A DNA stretch of 64,000 bases. Source: Cunninghamia lanceolata (taxonomy: Eukaryota; Streptophyta; Pinopsida; Cupressales; Cupressaceae). Under the pieces are notes generated by a model. It saw nothing but the letters and a program-made list of their open reading frames with translations, had not been told where the DNA came from and did no database searches. A program made the translations under genes and the position numbers. Position 1 is the first letter of the stretch; every line of letters begins with the position of its first letter. The DNA lies in the NCBI GenBank assembly GCA_027924645.1, contig BSBN01001017.1:4676501-4740500 (forward strand), written 5' to 3'. Positions 47,541 through 60,569 of the stretch are shown here, piece by piece.

Positions 47541-50320
47541 TGAAAGTCAAAGTTGGCCAATTTGCGGATTTGGCTAAGTAAAGACACGATTTTTTTTTCA
47601 TTTCCACTGTTTGGCCCACGATGATCTTGCACATACCCTAAAGACAATGTTTTAATAATAGTACTATTTAAGAGTCAAAAGCAATTGTATCATTGTTGAA
47701 ATGAATGACTTTAACATTGTATAAAATTCTTTAGGTTTGGTATTCGATTTAATAATGATACTCTCCAAAGCCTCTGGCATTATATTCCTATATGCATTAG
47801 ATGTATGCATTAAGTCCCATAGATATATTGTATCTTGAGTATTTTGTAATTGATCAATAATATCATACTCTTTGTGTGGTAGATGTCCTAGGTGTAGGAT
47901 GAAAGTTAAGATTATGATTTGGTAAAGTTTGCTATTTTGTTGTCTTCTTATAGCCTATTGTCATTCTCTTGTAAGTATGAACTACAACATGAAAATCATT
48001 ATTATTTGATGTTGGTTGGAATATAAAATATTTTTACATGGATAATCCAACACTCCTTGCAACACAAGACATGCAAAAGATAAAGAGTTGGAAGAAGAAA
48101 TGCCTCTTTTAGGAGAAGTTGCACATAGTACAAGTGGTTTGAAACTAGAAGTAGAGATAATATTGTGCATGTCCTTGGGTTTTTGAAAACATTGGTCAAA
48201 GTAGATCTTGTTGGACCACATAATATAAAAGTTGCACTAAGTAGACCATATTAGCATCATGTGATAAATTATGGACTTCCGAAGATGTTGTATCTTTAGA
48301 AAACCTAAATAGATCCATAATGCATCCTGAGGGATTACTACTAGAGATTGAAATATTAAAGTCATCATGAAGGAACACTCACTCTAGGGCAATGATAAAA
48401 ATAAGCTATATAAAGAACATGGTAGAGCATTGAATGAAGTATACATATAAACCATTACAATTCCCAATCAATTAAAGTATTTCTAAATGAATTTATTAGA
48501 AAAGGTCATGTAATATATTTTCATAATATAAAGATAAAAATTATGTAACATGTAAATTGCATCTTCATTCCCATAAAATACATCTAGCATTGGGTATCTA
48601 CTAATACAAGACTTAAAAATAACATGAACCAAACTTCCTCATTATGTATATCATGCAAAGAAGGGAAGGTACTCAATGATAAATTACTATCGATTATCAC
48701 AAAATATTGTAATCATCATGAATCTTATAAAAAAGTGAGGTGGAAGCATCCAAAGAAGGAAAAACAATGACAAGTTCAACAAAGAATGATAAATCATATA
48801 CACTTTAGAATAATACATCCATGGAACTTACACCACCATCCTTTTTATAGAAGGTTGTGATATTATGAAGGATCAACATGGATCCAATGTAACAAAGTTT
48901 GATAAAACATTGAAATCATTGATATGATCATGAATGGAAGACAAGTACAAGGGTTGATGGCAATTCATAGTGAAAGAGATAACAATAGTCAACAAATGAT
49001 GTTTATGAGAATAATGATAACCTAGGAAAATCCTATTAGATGGGTTTGGATGTCAGGTTCACATAAATGTAGGAAAATAAAGTAACCATACATTAATTTA
49101 TCTAGGTAGATAATTAATGATAAAACAATTAATAAGCAATTAGCCTAAAACAAACATTAAACTAAGACAAATATATGTAAATTATAAATGGAAATGAGTA
49201 ACAAGATTAAGAAGTTCTTAGTTATTTCAAGTATGACTATGGATTTTCATTAAATTGGCTAACATGTGATATGACTGATGCAACAAAACTTGAATCTAGC
49301 ACTAGAATTATGCTCATATGACAAAAGATTATTGATAGTGGAAAGTTCTAATGAATGGTACTAGATGTGGATCTTTCCCCAAATTTATATAGGGAAAAGA
49401 TTTGCATCTATGGTCTAGTCTAGGAGGGTAAAATCACTAATGATTTGGATAGGTGTAGTTCTATAGATGAGATAGTGATATTCATAGGGGCAAGTGTAGG
49501 GTTACATGGTCAATTTATGTACAAAATAAAATAAATTTAAAGCACTACAACATCACATCTCTAAGACAATACCAAAAGTTAGTGTAAAACAAAAGAGAAA
49601 GAAAAATGTATGCTTTATCCTATACAATTAGTTAGTAAAATATGTTTTTCATTTAAAAATGTAAATACTAATCCTTATTTTTAAATTTATTCCATTTTCC
49701 TTTTATTTTTAAAGTTTAAAAATCTTAAAATTTAAATAATAACTTGAAGACACCTATATTATAGAGGATAGAGATTTCATTGGATCTCAAATTCTTCTCA
49801 AGACCTTTTTTTAATTTCCTTTTCTAGGCTTATAATATAGTTGTCTTCTATGTAGATTCTCATTTGTTTCCTCTTGTCTTTCACTTTCTTTCACTAACCA
49901 TTTAACCCATCAAAATTTCACTTGAATTTTTTTACATCATTGCATTTCTACCTTCAAGATATGTTATACCTTAGGCACTAATTGGTATGCCACATCAACC
50001 TTTCATGTCTAAGTCATTTTTTCTTAGATAAGTGATGCAGAAGCATCTCTCTTACTTGCAATTTTAAGTTTTTCATGCTATCATTTTGTTGTGTTTGTTG
50101 GGTCATTAGACTTGTTGTTGCTTTCATGTTGTCCCTTGTTCCGTTTTAGTGTGATCTTGTAGTCTTTGTGGTTTGTTTAGGAGCTTCCTGCCAAACATCA
50201 TATTTGAATATTCGAAATGATACTACTCCTCCTTATGCAAAGTCTTCCAAGTATGGTGATGTCTCCACCAAGACTCAAAGTAAAGTTATACATGATAACC
50301 TCTACGCAGTTAAAAATCAC
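47541..50320. other. No recognisable gene
   Basis: AT-rich stretch of 2.8 kb with only short broken frames on both strands. No transposon ends, repeats or RNA genes are recognised. Confidence 0.5.
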
Positions 50321-50466
50321 TCTACTTAAATATCATCCACTTTAATGGTCAAACAATCAATAGCAATTTTACACCCCATTCAGAATAAAAAGTGGTAAAT
50401 ATTTATCCTATTTTCATTGGCCAAAATTAACCTTTGACCATTGAAGTGGATGATATTTAAGAATAG
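50321..50466 (+). mobile_element. MITE copy 1, ~146 bp
   Basis: Terminal inverted repeats of about 30 bp: TACTTAAATATCATCCACTT at the left and its complement at the right (about 50434-50462). Non-coding. The interior has AAAAAGTGGTAAATA and CCTATTTTCATTGG. A second copy in opposite orientation follows. Confidence 0.85.
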
Positions 50467-50544
50467 CCCCCGATGATAACTGATTCTTGTTCCTTTTCTA
50501 GAGTATGGCTCGATGAGAAGTTGTGTAAAACATCATTTTTAACG

Positions 50545-50692
50545 GCTATTCTTAAATATCATCCACTTCAATAGTCAAAGATTAATTTGGACCAATAAAA
50601 ATAGGACAAGTATTTACCACTTTTTATTGTGAATGAGGTATAAAATTGCTATCGAGTGTTTGACCATTGAAGTGGATGATATTTAAGTAGAG
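50545..50692 (-). mobile_element. MITE copy 2, inverted
   Basis: Reverse complement of copy 1 along its full length with scattered substitutions, separated from it by ~78 bp. Its ends are likewise inverted repeats of each other, so the two copies together form a large foldback. Confidence 0.85.
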
Positions 50693-51869
50693 CGCACTGT
50701 TATCATTCTCTCCAGAATATACCCGCTTGACTGGTTTCAATTTCATTGTGAAGGCTTTCAGAGTATGACTTTATGACTTTGCTGTTTGGAAGATTTGACT
50801 GGTTTTAATCTCATTGTGGAGGCATTCTGGAACTATTTATCCTCTGTCTCGGGCAGTCTTGTAAATGAATAACCAAGGCAAGCTGTTCAACTATTTAGCA
50901 TAGTACGAAGACAATACTTGTGAAAGCAGGTGCGTGGAGTAGTAAACAGAACCAGTATAGTTATTCGCAGTCTGAGAACTCCAGTAGCGTATTCTGTTTT
51001 ATTTCCTTCTGTGTTTAGTTTATATTCATACACCATATCTCTGTTGGCTATTATTGTGAAATTAATGCTGTCCCTTTGGAATTATCAGCTTCCAAGCTTA
51101 ATGAAAGACAGTTTGTGAAGCTCTGTATAAGCATAGGGTTATAAACTAGTTCTTGAATTAAATTAAACTGGAAACTATATAGTGTTGTTTGTTTCTGTGT
51201 CATCAATAAGTCTTTATGATGTTGAGGTTTTCTCTTCTTAGTCACCAATCTGATGTTCTTTCTATCATTTACTTCCCTTGTATTTTGTTTCCATTTGAAT
51301 TGCTCATATTGACTCAAATAGCACTCCATGGAACACCAAACCCCCTTCTACCTTGTTTGGCTTCCACCTATGATCTACACACTTTAAAACTAATATGTGC
51401 GAAATTAAATGTAAAACATTAACCATAATTTTTAGTCAAATATTCCCAATATAATCTCACAAAAACTTCTTTAATAAAAACTACCAAACTTAGCCTTAGA
51501 TAAGCAACATTCATTAATTAGAAATTCAAACAAAAACAATTTCTTTGATAAAAACTACCAAACCTAGCCTTAGATGAGCAACATTCATTAATTAGAAATT
51601 TAAAAATCAATTTCAGTTTAAACTTCATGATTAAATCTATGTCCTTCCTTAATATTTTAATATTCAAAATGTTATTTACTTCAAGTACTATCAAATGTCT
51701 AGACCTAAACCAAACCTAACCAAACATATCCATTCCAAGTCTAGAATAAAATATACAATCTCAATCAAATTGATGTCCTTAAAATGTAATCAAAACAATG
51801 TTTCTTAGCCTAGTTGATACCCCCTTTATCCTAACTATTTATCTAATGGTACTAGCCTTGGAGATATGA
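50693..51869. other. No gene; 74-bp tandem duplication at 51466-51610
   Basis: CTACCAAAC..TAGCCTTAGAT.AGCAACATTCATTAATTAG occurs at 51481 and 51555, spacing 74 bp. The rest has nothing recognisable. Part of 51600-51875 may be the LTR of the gypsy remnant to the right. Confidence 0.55.
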
Positions 51870-52000
51870 CATAATCCCCCCTTCAAGAATATTCATCCCT
51901 AAAGTTCATCATTATAATTATAGATAATTTGTTTCCATCACAATTGCATCTTCCCAAGTTACAAATTTACTACTATACCAATCTCATTGTACCTTGACAT
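51870..52000 (-). pseudogene. Chromovirus 3' end: chromodomain tail, polypurine tract, LTR start
   Basis: The minus strand reads VKVQ, a stop, DWYSSKFVTWEDAIVMETNY (51921-51998), the end of a retrotransposon chromodomain, with Trp changed to stop in VQW. Downstream come FRDEYS-like codons, then the purine run GAAGGGGGGATTA and TGTCATATCTCC, a likely 3' LTR start near 51877. It parallels the layout at 9511-9700 of the intact element but is a different, older copy. Confidence 0.72.
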
Positions 52001-52355
52001 TAAAACATTAAAAAATGATCGTGAGTGTGCCACAAGATCTCCCACACCCCTTGTGAAACCTTAAGTGAACCCTAGACGTAACCCATTTCCCATTACCACT
52101 TGCCTTGTCACAATCAATTTTTTTGTTTTTGCACTTATAGATGAAGAAGAGTAGAAAAGAAGAAGAAGATTTGCAATCATTTTTTAGCACCGATGATCAT
52201 TTTCATTCATTCCAAAGTAAGCTATAATCATCATGGATAAAAATAGGTGTTGTTATTTTATTTATTTTCTTTTTAAATTTTTTTGCAATTATCTTTTGCT
52301 TTTTTTTCAATTTGCTATCACAATTTTTTTTTTTACAGATTGAAATGTGCAAATG

Positions 52356-52513
52356 TGTGTGTGTGTGGTATCAAACCCTTTAGAATTCTCTTTAAGCATT
52401 GTTTGTATATATGCAAAAGGCCCATTCAAGCTAATGAAATTCTTGTTGTAGTATGTCACCCTTTTAGACAAAGAAAAGTCCAAAAATCAAGGGCTTTGAG
52501 TAGACATTGGTTG

Positions 52514-52546
<33 letters not shown>

Positions 52547-52700
52547 GTATCAAACCCTTTAGAATGCTTTTTAACCATTGTCCATATATATGCAAAAGGC
52601 GCATTCAAACTAATGAAATCCTTGTTGTAGTATATCACCCTTTCAGACAAAGAAATGTCCAAAAATCAAGGGCTTTGAGTAGACATTGGTTGTCATGTAT
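52356..52700. repeat. 179-bp tandem duplication with (TG)n runs
   Basis: GTATCAAACCCTTTAGAAT starts at 52368 and 52547. Each copy is preceded by a (TG)n run (short at 52355, ~30 bases at 52515) and ends AAGGGCTTTGAGTAGACATTGG. The copies are highly similar. Slippage or recombination at the TG runs would explain it. Confidence 0.9.
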
Positions 52701-52749
52701 GTAAAACTAATTTTCATGGGAGTTATAGTAGGGTTGGGAACCATTTATT

Positions 52750-54950
52750 AGGGGTGACTAGACATGGGATTAATGTTTGCCAAACAATAATTTGGAAGAG
52801 AAGACTGAAATGGTTGGGTTGGTTAGGGAGACTGAGGAAGCTAGAGGTGTACCTCTACAATCTATACTAGATTATCCCAATATGTTATGTCTTGCTAGTA
52901 AGTATGTAAGGGAAGAGCAATCTAATAAAGGGAAGATCAAGTCCTATAGTAATTTGTGTGAAATATAGTGGCAAGGTTTTTGCTTTGCAAGCATGTGAAG
53001 ATGCTAAAAATTTTGTAGAATTTTTTTTAATGCCTATGCCATCCCACTTCATGTGGCATGTCTTTCATATTACAAATAAGTGTGAAAATTGTAAGTGCAA
53101 AAGGATGAGGGTGGAAAAAGAGGCAAAGGCTAGATGTAATAATTTTTTTATGGAATCAAATATCTAGTTAGCCCAAGCCACAATTGGGTCCAAGAATATC
53201 CCCCTTTTGAGAACATAGGCTATGTAGTTTCCCCCTTGACAAACAATAGTCAAAGGTGAACTTGTTGATGGAGGATATGAGACAGATGGATAAGGATAAG
53301 TTGATCCATTGTTGTGAATGGGAGTAATGATATTTGACATCAACCACTTATTTTAATATTAGTGATACATGTGTTTAATTGGCTACTCTAAGAGATACAA
53401 TAATGTGTGCTTTTGATTTCATCTCTTCTCAGGGAAGTAAAACATGGTAAATAGTTGACAAAAACTAGTAAATAGTTGTCCTATTTTTATTGACAAAAAT
53501 TGTTAAACCATTTGATTTATGTATAATTTTTCTTTCGCAAAATTGGATATCCGATCAACTTGAGTCACAATTAGATCATTGTATGCCCCCTTCGAAGAAC
53601 ATAGAATGTGTACCTCCCCCTTCAACAAACAATATTCAAAGGTGAACACATTGATGGAGCACATAAGACATTGATGGATAAGGACAAGTTGCCCCGTTGT
53701 CTTGGATGGGTGGAATGATATTAGACATCGACCACTTATTTTAATATTATTGATACATATTTAGTTGGCTACTCTAGGATTTACAAAGATGTGTGCTTAT
53801 GATTTCTTCTTTTGAGGGAGGTCATAAAGGAGGTTGGGCATTCAATTGTTGTGCATATTATGAATGATTCAACTAATGAATGTGAATTAGATGTTTTGAT
53901 GGTGGAGAGTTCTTACAAACATATTTTTTGAATTCCATGTGTTTGTGTTTTGAAAGAAATTGAGAAGATGGATTTTGAGAAGATGGATTAGGTTAAAATA
54001 GTGGTGGCCAAAGCTAGAGACATATAAATGTTTGTATGTAACTACCACACATCACTTGCATTACTCAAGACTTTTTCAAAGAAATTCCTCAAACTAATGC
54101 AAAATAGATACACTAGCTAGTTTACTCTATTGGAAAGGATGTTGGCTGTGTAGGAGGCTCTACCATCAATGGTGGTTTATGGAGAGTGGAAAGATGGTCT
54201 TCAAGGCAAAGTCAAAATAAGGGAAGAAGGTGAAACAAAAGGCACTTGATGATGCTCAGTGATACACAATTCCATAAGAAATTTCGAATGTGTTTTTATT
54301 TTACCTTTAATTTCTAATTTTAAAATACTTTGGCATTCAATTTTATTTTTATTTTAAAAGAAACTGTAATTTTGTAAAATGTTGTTTACAAATATGTTTG
54401 TTCTATCATATCCCCTCTCATGGGGGTAATAAACTATGTTAATCTATAGAGTCTCATAGCCTTAAAGATATTTGTGAGATATTTGACAACATGCTTGACG
54501 AAATGAAACAAGTAGTTCATGTAACAAGGAGCCTGAATTAGAATTCAATGATTAGCATTTCATGCCTGTTATGACATAGATGTGGAACATAATGAACACT
54601 CCACTTCATATGACTACCTATGCTTTTCACCCCAAGTGGTATGCACCTAGGGATGACAAATTTCCTACTTCTAATGATGATAATCTAAATGAGGGTTATA
54701 TGAAGGTTGTTAGAAAGATGTACAATACTGAGGATACATCTAAACTTTGGGAGTAGTGTGTTCAAATTGTAAATCTTTGGGATTCTACATTCAACAAATC
54801 AAAGGCTAGGGAAAATAGGATTACTCTTGCTCAAAAAGACCTTTTTGGATGGTGGACATGACATGGGAAGGATACAATAATGATGTGACAACTTGTTATT
54901 CTCCTATTCTCATAATAAATAGTTCCTCTATTGTAAAGAAAAATTGGTCG
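52750..54950 (+). pseudogene. hAT-type transposase pseudogene (DUF659 class)
   Basis: Plus-strand fragments in order. DGWNDIRHRPLILI (near 53705) matches the DUF659 signature D-G-W-x-D-x-R-x-R-P-L-I. Next, HIMNDSTNECE..LMVESSYKHIF.IPCVCVLKEIEKMDF (53860-53990) matches the N-A-A-N..C-x-x-H region, with the His lost. After that come KARDI.MFVCNYHTSLALLK..FLKLMQNRYTS.FTLLERMLAV (54020-54150) and PLHMTTYAFHPKWY (54600-54650) near the dimerisation domain. Many stops and frameshifts. The ~385-bp part around 53180-53440 is repeated at 53560-53830. hAT transposases cut and paste DNA; this one is dead. Upstream frames at 52777-53167 may be its N-terminal part. Confidence 0.78.
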
Positions 54951-56003
54951 ATCCACCTACAACTTCATCCACTTGGTCAATAATAATTGGCTTACCATTA
55001 GATGAGTGAAAAAGCTAGTTGTAGATTATAGTGCTTTGTGACTTCAAGATCAACACTCTTGAGTATCAACAAACTCTAGCCACATGTTGCAATGTTGATC
55101 ACAAAGATGTTAGATGATTGATGAGGAAGAGGTGATTGATAATGAAAAAATGCAACATGAATTGGTTGGGGCATCATTAAATAACTTAAAATTTGATATA
55201 CAAAGTGACATAGAATAAAAAGTCTAGTTTAATATTAATAGCCCAAATAAAACATAATTATTCTTAATAGTAAATTATTTATATCTATAATCTCATTGCT
55301 ATACTTATTACTAATATATCATTAACTCATTTATAATTTTATAATATTAAAAGCTTTTATACTTAAATCAATAAACAAATCATTGAATATCAAATTTATA
55401 CATTATATAAATATCTAAACTTGAATGTGGATATATATGGACTGTCCCATCCCTGAAATGCCATGAAGCATAGGTTTAATGTGTTTCTACTACAATTCTA
55501 CTAGCTATTTCGATAAATATTCAATATCAATTTTATTGCTTTTTCTTAGCCTCCAATACATGACTCCATATACAACTCTAATAGTTTCTATGCTCTTAGA
55601 CATGCTACCCCACATATAATTGCATTGTATTATAATTTTCTTTATTGGCATTTAAATTCAGTGTTTTTTTTGGTAAAATCTGGGATTGGAATTTAGCTTG
55701 TAAACTTTTTTAAAATCAGGGGAATCGAAGCCAAGTGACTGATAGAAACACTGAAACTTTGTAATATTCCTCTAGTAGCAATTGCTTTTTGTAAAAATCG
55801 ATAAGCTATTAAAAACCCCAATTTCTTTAACCATACATACAAACTAAACAATGTAAAGAAGAAGAATTCAGTTGAGTCAATTGCCCATATGATTAACTGA
55901 GAGGGGTTGACTGTTCAGTAGTCTGAAGCTGTTGAGCAGTGATTCTGAATCTATAGCACTCCTAATTAAACTGTGATATGCATAATATTTTGGCATAATT
56001 AAA
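54951..56003. other. Intergenic, downstream of the P450 gene
   Basis: AT-rich. It must include the 3' UTR of the minus-strand P450, since its stop is at 56004. TTTATT (AATAAA on the minus strand) is seen only far off, near 55535. Nothing else is recognised. Confidence 0.5.
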
Positions 56004-59000
56004 CTAGATTCGTTTAGAAATGGTAACTTTCAAGCCGTGAGCCATGGAGAGAATGGCCATCATTCTGTACTTGACTGGATGTCCAGGAACCAAATGGAAG
56101 TTGAAGAATCTGCAGAGAATTGCTGTGGTCATCTTCATCTGCAGGTATGCCGAGTCTTTTCCCAAACATATCCGTGGACCAGCCTTCAAACAAACACATA
56201 TATTGTAAGAAAACAACAATTCAATTCAATTGCAGAAATTTTAATATTTAAAAGTAACCAAATAAACACTGATAATACCTGAAAGGCAGTGAACTTAAAA
56301 GGGGAAACATGCTGGAATACTCCATCTTTGAACCATCTTTCAGGCTTAAACTCTTGTGCATCAGGACCCCATATGTATTCCATGCGTCCCATGGAGTAGG
56401 GAACATATGTTACCATCCCTCCTTTCTTCAAGATTGTGCCATCAGGCAGAATATCATCCTCCAAAATGCCCTTGGGATCCTTTATTATGCACCCAATTCA
56501 AAATGACTAAGTTAACTTTTATATATATATATTACTTTGTTTGATTCCAAGTCAGAGATGGATTGCTTAAAAAAATAATCTTCAATTGGAAGAGTTCAAT
56601 AAAAACCTAAAAAATGGTTTATGAGAACATTACTTTTAAGAAAACTTCTTTTGGAGCAAGCTAAACTAAAGCAACATTTTCCACTCAAAACTTCGTCTTG
56701 TCACTCTAGTCCATGTTTCTGTCTACTTGTTGAAAACGAACAGGCCTTATTTTTCAGTAAGACATATCTTTATTTAATAGTTTTTGGATTTATTTTCAAA
56801 ATAGATTTGACATTCAAGTTAAATCTAGGTATATGGTTAAAAAAGGTAGGTGGTGTCAGCAGTTGAACAACAGGCCTGATAGTTTTGAACAGTCCCCCTG
56901 ATATTTGTTAAAATTTAAAAATGTGCAAGCATTTGTGAGAGGAGACTTTTTAAGAATGCCCCTAGTTTCAAATGGAAAAAAAAACACAGAGAAATAGGAG
57001 AAAAAAGCTCTCTTTTTAGGAGAGAGACATTGTACAAGTAGAACAACACAGTATTTTGTGTTAAGAAAGGAGGAGGTATTTATATATCAACTGATTTAAT
57101 GATTACATGTAATTTTTTTCCTTTTAAAAATAGGATATATAAATATGAATTAACAGAGGATTAATAGAGTTGTCCACTTTAAAGTCCGTCATTATACCAC
57201 ATAAAAAATTATAAAAATTACTAAACTAGATCATATTTAAAAAGACAGTATTTAAAAAAGAAGAAAAGAAGACAGTATTTAGCTTGATATATAATAATCT
57301 TTAAACAGATATTGTTTTTGATTATGGTAAGCAGGGATTTTGTAAGGGTCGAGAACCTTATACAAGAAAGAGATAAAACAATAAAGCCCAACAATATTAT
57401 AAAGGACCACCACAAAACAGATAGTACAACACTGACACAACATCAAGAAAAAACAAACGAAGGGTCAAGAAACCCTAACAAACAACCAACCCAAATTCAA
57501 AATGGTTTGATATATAATAGTCTTAAACAGATATTGTTAATGTGGAAAATAATATCCAACCCATTATAGTTGGATTTTTTCTCCATCATTTAATGTTCTT
57601 CTCTGTTCCTCTCTCTAAATCTATGCATTTGACTTCAGTTTTGGGAAAAACTATATAAAACTATACACATATTTGCAATAACAATATAGTACAACCATAT
57701 GTAAATAAATACAATCAATACCATGTAATGAAATTACCTGAGGAACTGCAGGATATAAGCGAAGAGTCTCTGTAATGGTTGCATACAAATAAGTCAATCT
57801 TCCAAGAGAGTCATAGTTAAGCAACTGAGAAAACTGCTCCACCCGCTTGTTGAAACCTTGAATATCCTCTCGCCCATCCACTTGAATGAGGGTGACTCCT
57901 TCCTCTTTTGCTCTCTCTGCCTCAAAGTTGCACAGTTCCTCATACACCTTTGTAGTTACATGAGGGTGAGTGATCATCATGTAAACAAACCAGGAGAGGG
58001 TGGCAGCAGTTGTATCCCGCCCAGCAATCACAAAATTCAGAATTATGTCTCTCAGATTTTTGTCTGACAATTTACTTTCTGGATCCTCACCCAACTCAAT
58101 GAATCTGGACAGTATGTCTGGTCTACTCTGAAGCAGCAAGATTTAAAGTGTAAAGCATTCCTATTTCTATCTACATATATACATACATATGTGGGTGAAA
58201 CCTTAAACCTGATTTTCATTTTTTGGGAAACTCAAATTCTGCTGAAAGCTAAATTCTCCTATATCAGATATCTAACATTAAATATTTCAGTTTTTATGAT
58301 TCTTAGGAGAAAACTATGTTTATACCTGAGATTGCTTGCCTGAGGTCTTGGCCTGTTTGATCTCTGCTTTTCTTTTGCGAATCATAGAATAGGTAAATTC
58401 ATCGATTGTATGTATGCTTTGGTTGACCAATGCTTCTGTTCCAATGCGCAGAAAACGTTTGATTCGCCATAGAGGATCTATGAAACGCAGAGTGACTATA
58501 ATGTTGGCAGTATCAAAAGCCCTGGCGAATGGAGTATCTGGCATTTTCAAAGACAGAGTCCCTATCTCTACTCCAAACCCCACTTTACAGATGGAGTCTA
58601 AAGTCATTCTCATCAAAGCATCCTGTATAATGTACCAGATATTAATTTGTTAGCTCCATAACACATTAAATCAACTAATAAAGCAAAATTTATGTTATGT
58701 TTCTAAGATATTAATGATTTTAGATTTTTACAGTTGAAAATAATACTATGCATCTAGATTCAGAACCTCTTTTCTTGTCTAACATTTCTTAAAGATAAGA
58801 ACAATAGTTTCATGTGAAAACATGAGGTTTATGTGCAGCTACATACTGCCTAAAGTTAAACCAAATATATATAGAGGCCCTCTCAAAATCATAAATTCTG
58901 ACCTGCATGTCCAAGGACTGCTCATATTGTGATGTACGAGACAGGATATATGCCAACTTGAGGGCATAATCTCTGAAAACCACAGTGCTAAAATCCCTCA

Positions 59001-59938
59001 AATTCTTTGAAGCAAACTCAAAGCTTGCAGTCTTACGTTGCTTTCTCCACATTTCTCCATCTGCATTGAAAATCCCATCTCCTAGAAGCACTTCCATGTA
59101 ATTCCTATATGTTTCTCCCTTCACAATAAATAAATTGTTAACTTACGTACGACCTCCTTCATAATTCATAGTTTTACTTACACTTAAAATTAAAATATAC
59201 AAGTCTCTTTAGCCCTTAGGGGTAGGCCAGAGGGTCAAGCCCCTGGAAAACACAGATTATGGTTGTTGGTTCAAGTCCCTAGATTTACTCCGCATGGGTG
59301 GAGGGCAGCTTATGTGGACAGAAGTTATAGTGGTGCTTGTTAGGACTTTGTTTCCCCAGTCCCACCAGATGTTGATTCCTCCATATTTCAAATATATATA
59401 TATATAAGGCCCAAAAAGACCCAGACAAAAAATTACCATAAAAACTGCTGAACCTGTGACAAACTAAGGTCCTTAACAGTGTGTTAAAACCCAAAACCCA
59501 CATGGGGAATTGGACCTCTTTTATGTGGAAAAGGTTGTGGGACCCATAGAAAATTGTCACCAATCCAAATAAACACATAACTTAAATTAAACAAAAATTA
59601 GAAGGTGAATTGAGGAGCACATTATGAATTACCTTTGGATAGTTGGGAAAATTAGTCTTGAGCACATACTCTACATTTGCTGGGTCTGCAGTGTAAGTGT
59701 AGTGAGTAAGAGGCATGGGAACCTTGACAGTCTTGGACTTAGAGAGGTATGAGGCAATCCAGTCATGCATGTTATCATAGTTGAGGAGTTGCTCTGTGGC
59801 TGCACCCACAAATGGCCATGTCTTTGGTCCCACTTTATTTCTCTGACGCCATCTATATATGTATAGCCATGACACCAACACTCCTACAGCTGTTAAACCC
59901 ACACTCAGGTTGCTGCTAGCAATTTCAACAACACCCAT
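56004..59938 (-). CDS. CYP704B1-like: Cytochrome P450 CYP704B-type fatty acid hydroxylase, six exons
   Basis: Exons (minus): 59938-59633, 59118-58903, 58622-58326, 58127-57738, 56479-56279 and 56183-56004, giving 529 aa. All five introns are GT-AG and phase 0. Features in order: membrane anchor (about residues 12-30), proline-rich hinge GPKTWP, GDGIFNADGEMWRKQRKTAS (C-helix), I-helix AGRDTT (308-313), ETLR (393-396, K-helix ExxR), PERW (449-452) and the heme loop FQAGPRICLG with Cys476. Length and sequence follow Arabidopsis CYP704B1 (about 524 aa) closely throughout. Known family role: omega-hydroxylation of long-chain fatty acids in the ER of tapetum cells for sporopollenin and pollen exine. 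No lesion is seen. The start was chosen because it sits just before the anchor; an upstream in-frame Met would add 34 residues. CYP704B1 orthology is probable; the substrate is inferred. Confidence 0.95.
59119..59632 (-). other. P450 intron 1 with a SINE-like insertion
   Basis: A 514-bp GT-AG intron, phase 0. Most of its middle (about 59205-59400) looks like a tRNA-derived SINE. Other introns: 58623-58902 (280 bp), 58128-58325 (198 bp), 56480-57737 (1,258 bp) and 56184-56278 (95 bp). Confidence 0.85.
59205..59400 (+). mobile_element. Candidate tRNA-derived SINE
   Basis: The plus strand has TAGGCCAGAGGG, close to an RNA polymerase III A box, and about 40 bases later GGTTCAAGTCCC, a near-perfect B box. 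A non-tRNA body follows, then a simple (AT)n tail at 59391-59405. Plant SINEs have this layout. Target duplications were not resolved. Confidence 0.55.
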
Positions 59939-60110
59939 CTCTGCACAATTGAACTCTGTAACTGTAGACAACAAAAAGTTTATAAGTGGATGGAGATGGA
60001 GAAACCAAAGTTTATTAGGTGAGAAAAATATAAGAACCAAAGTCTTTTAGGTGAGAAAAATAGAACAGCCAAAAATTTTCAGGTGAGAAAATGAGAATGT
60101 GGTGGATGTC
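59939..60110 (-). promoter_or_regulatory. Probable P450 promoter and 5' leader
   Basis: Immediately upstream of the P450 start. On the minus strand TTATATTTTTC (near 60025-60036) could serve as a TATA box about 90 bp before the ATG. The motif AGGTGAGAAAA repeats three times (60018, 60050 and 60081, plus strand). No specific regulator is identifiable. Confidence 0.35.
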
Positions 60111-60569
60111 TTTTTGGCTTCTATCCATCTCATACCTTCAGTGTGTCTTGTGTCTTTTAAATTTTCAATGTATTCATGCATTCGGTGTTGCAAGAAAAGA
60201 TAGATGGGAATGCGCAAAATCCTTACAAAAATTTCTGTTTTTTAACATTATTTTGGTAAGGGTTGGGTGTTGTGTATATTGTAAGACCATGCATAATGGC
60301 ACGAAAGACCTGTTATTCTTTTTGTTTAACTACCATGGAAGAGTCATTGGTAGTTCGGTTTGTTTATTTTAAAACAGATCTATTACACTTCGGAAGAGTC
60401 CTAGACTTTAAAATGGAAAAACATATCCTACAAATCAGGAAGAAAAACATATCAGAGCACCATTTAACACTTTGGCATGCACCTAATTGATAACTCCAGT
60501 GAGACAATGTTATTTAATTCTAATTTAGAAACATCCAGTCATGCCTAAAACCTCTACTTTTACTTAAAA

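Noticed and set aside
47216..47647. 143-aa minus-strand frame
   Set aside because: It runs through the GGATATCCGTTT inverted modules, giving repetitive Tyr/Pro/Phe codons on both strands; no protein family.
52283..52704. Val/Cys-rich frames with long VCVCVC runs
   Set aside because: Produced by the (TG)n microsatellites in the 179-bp duplication.
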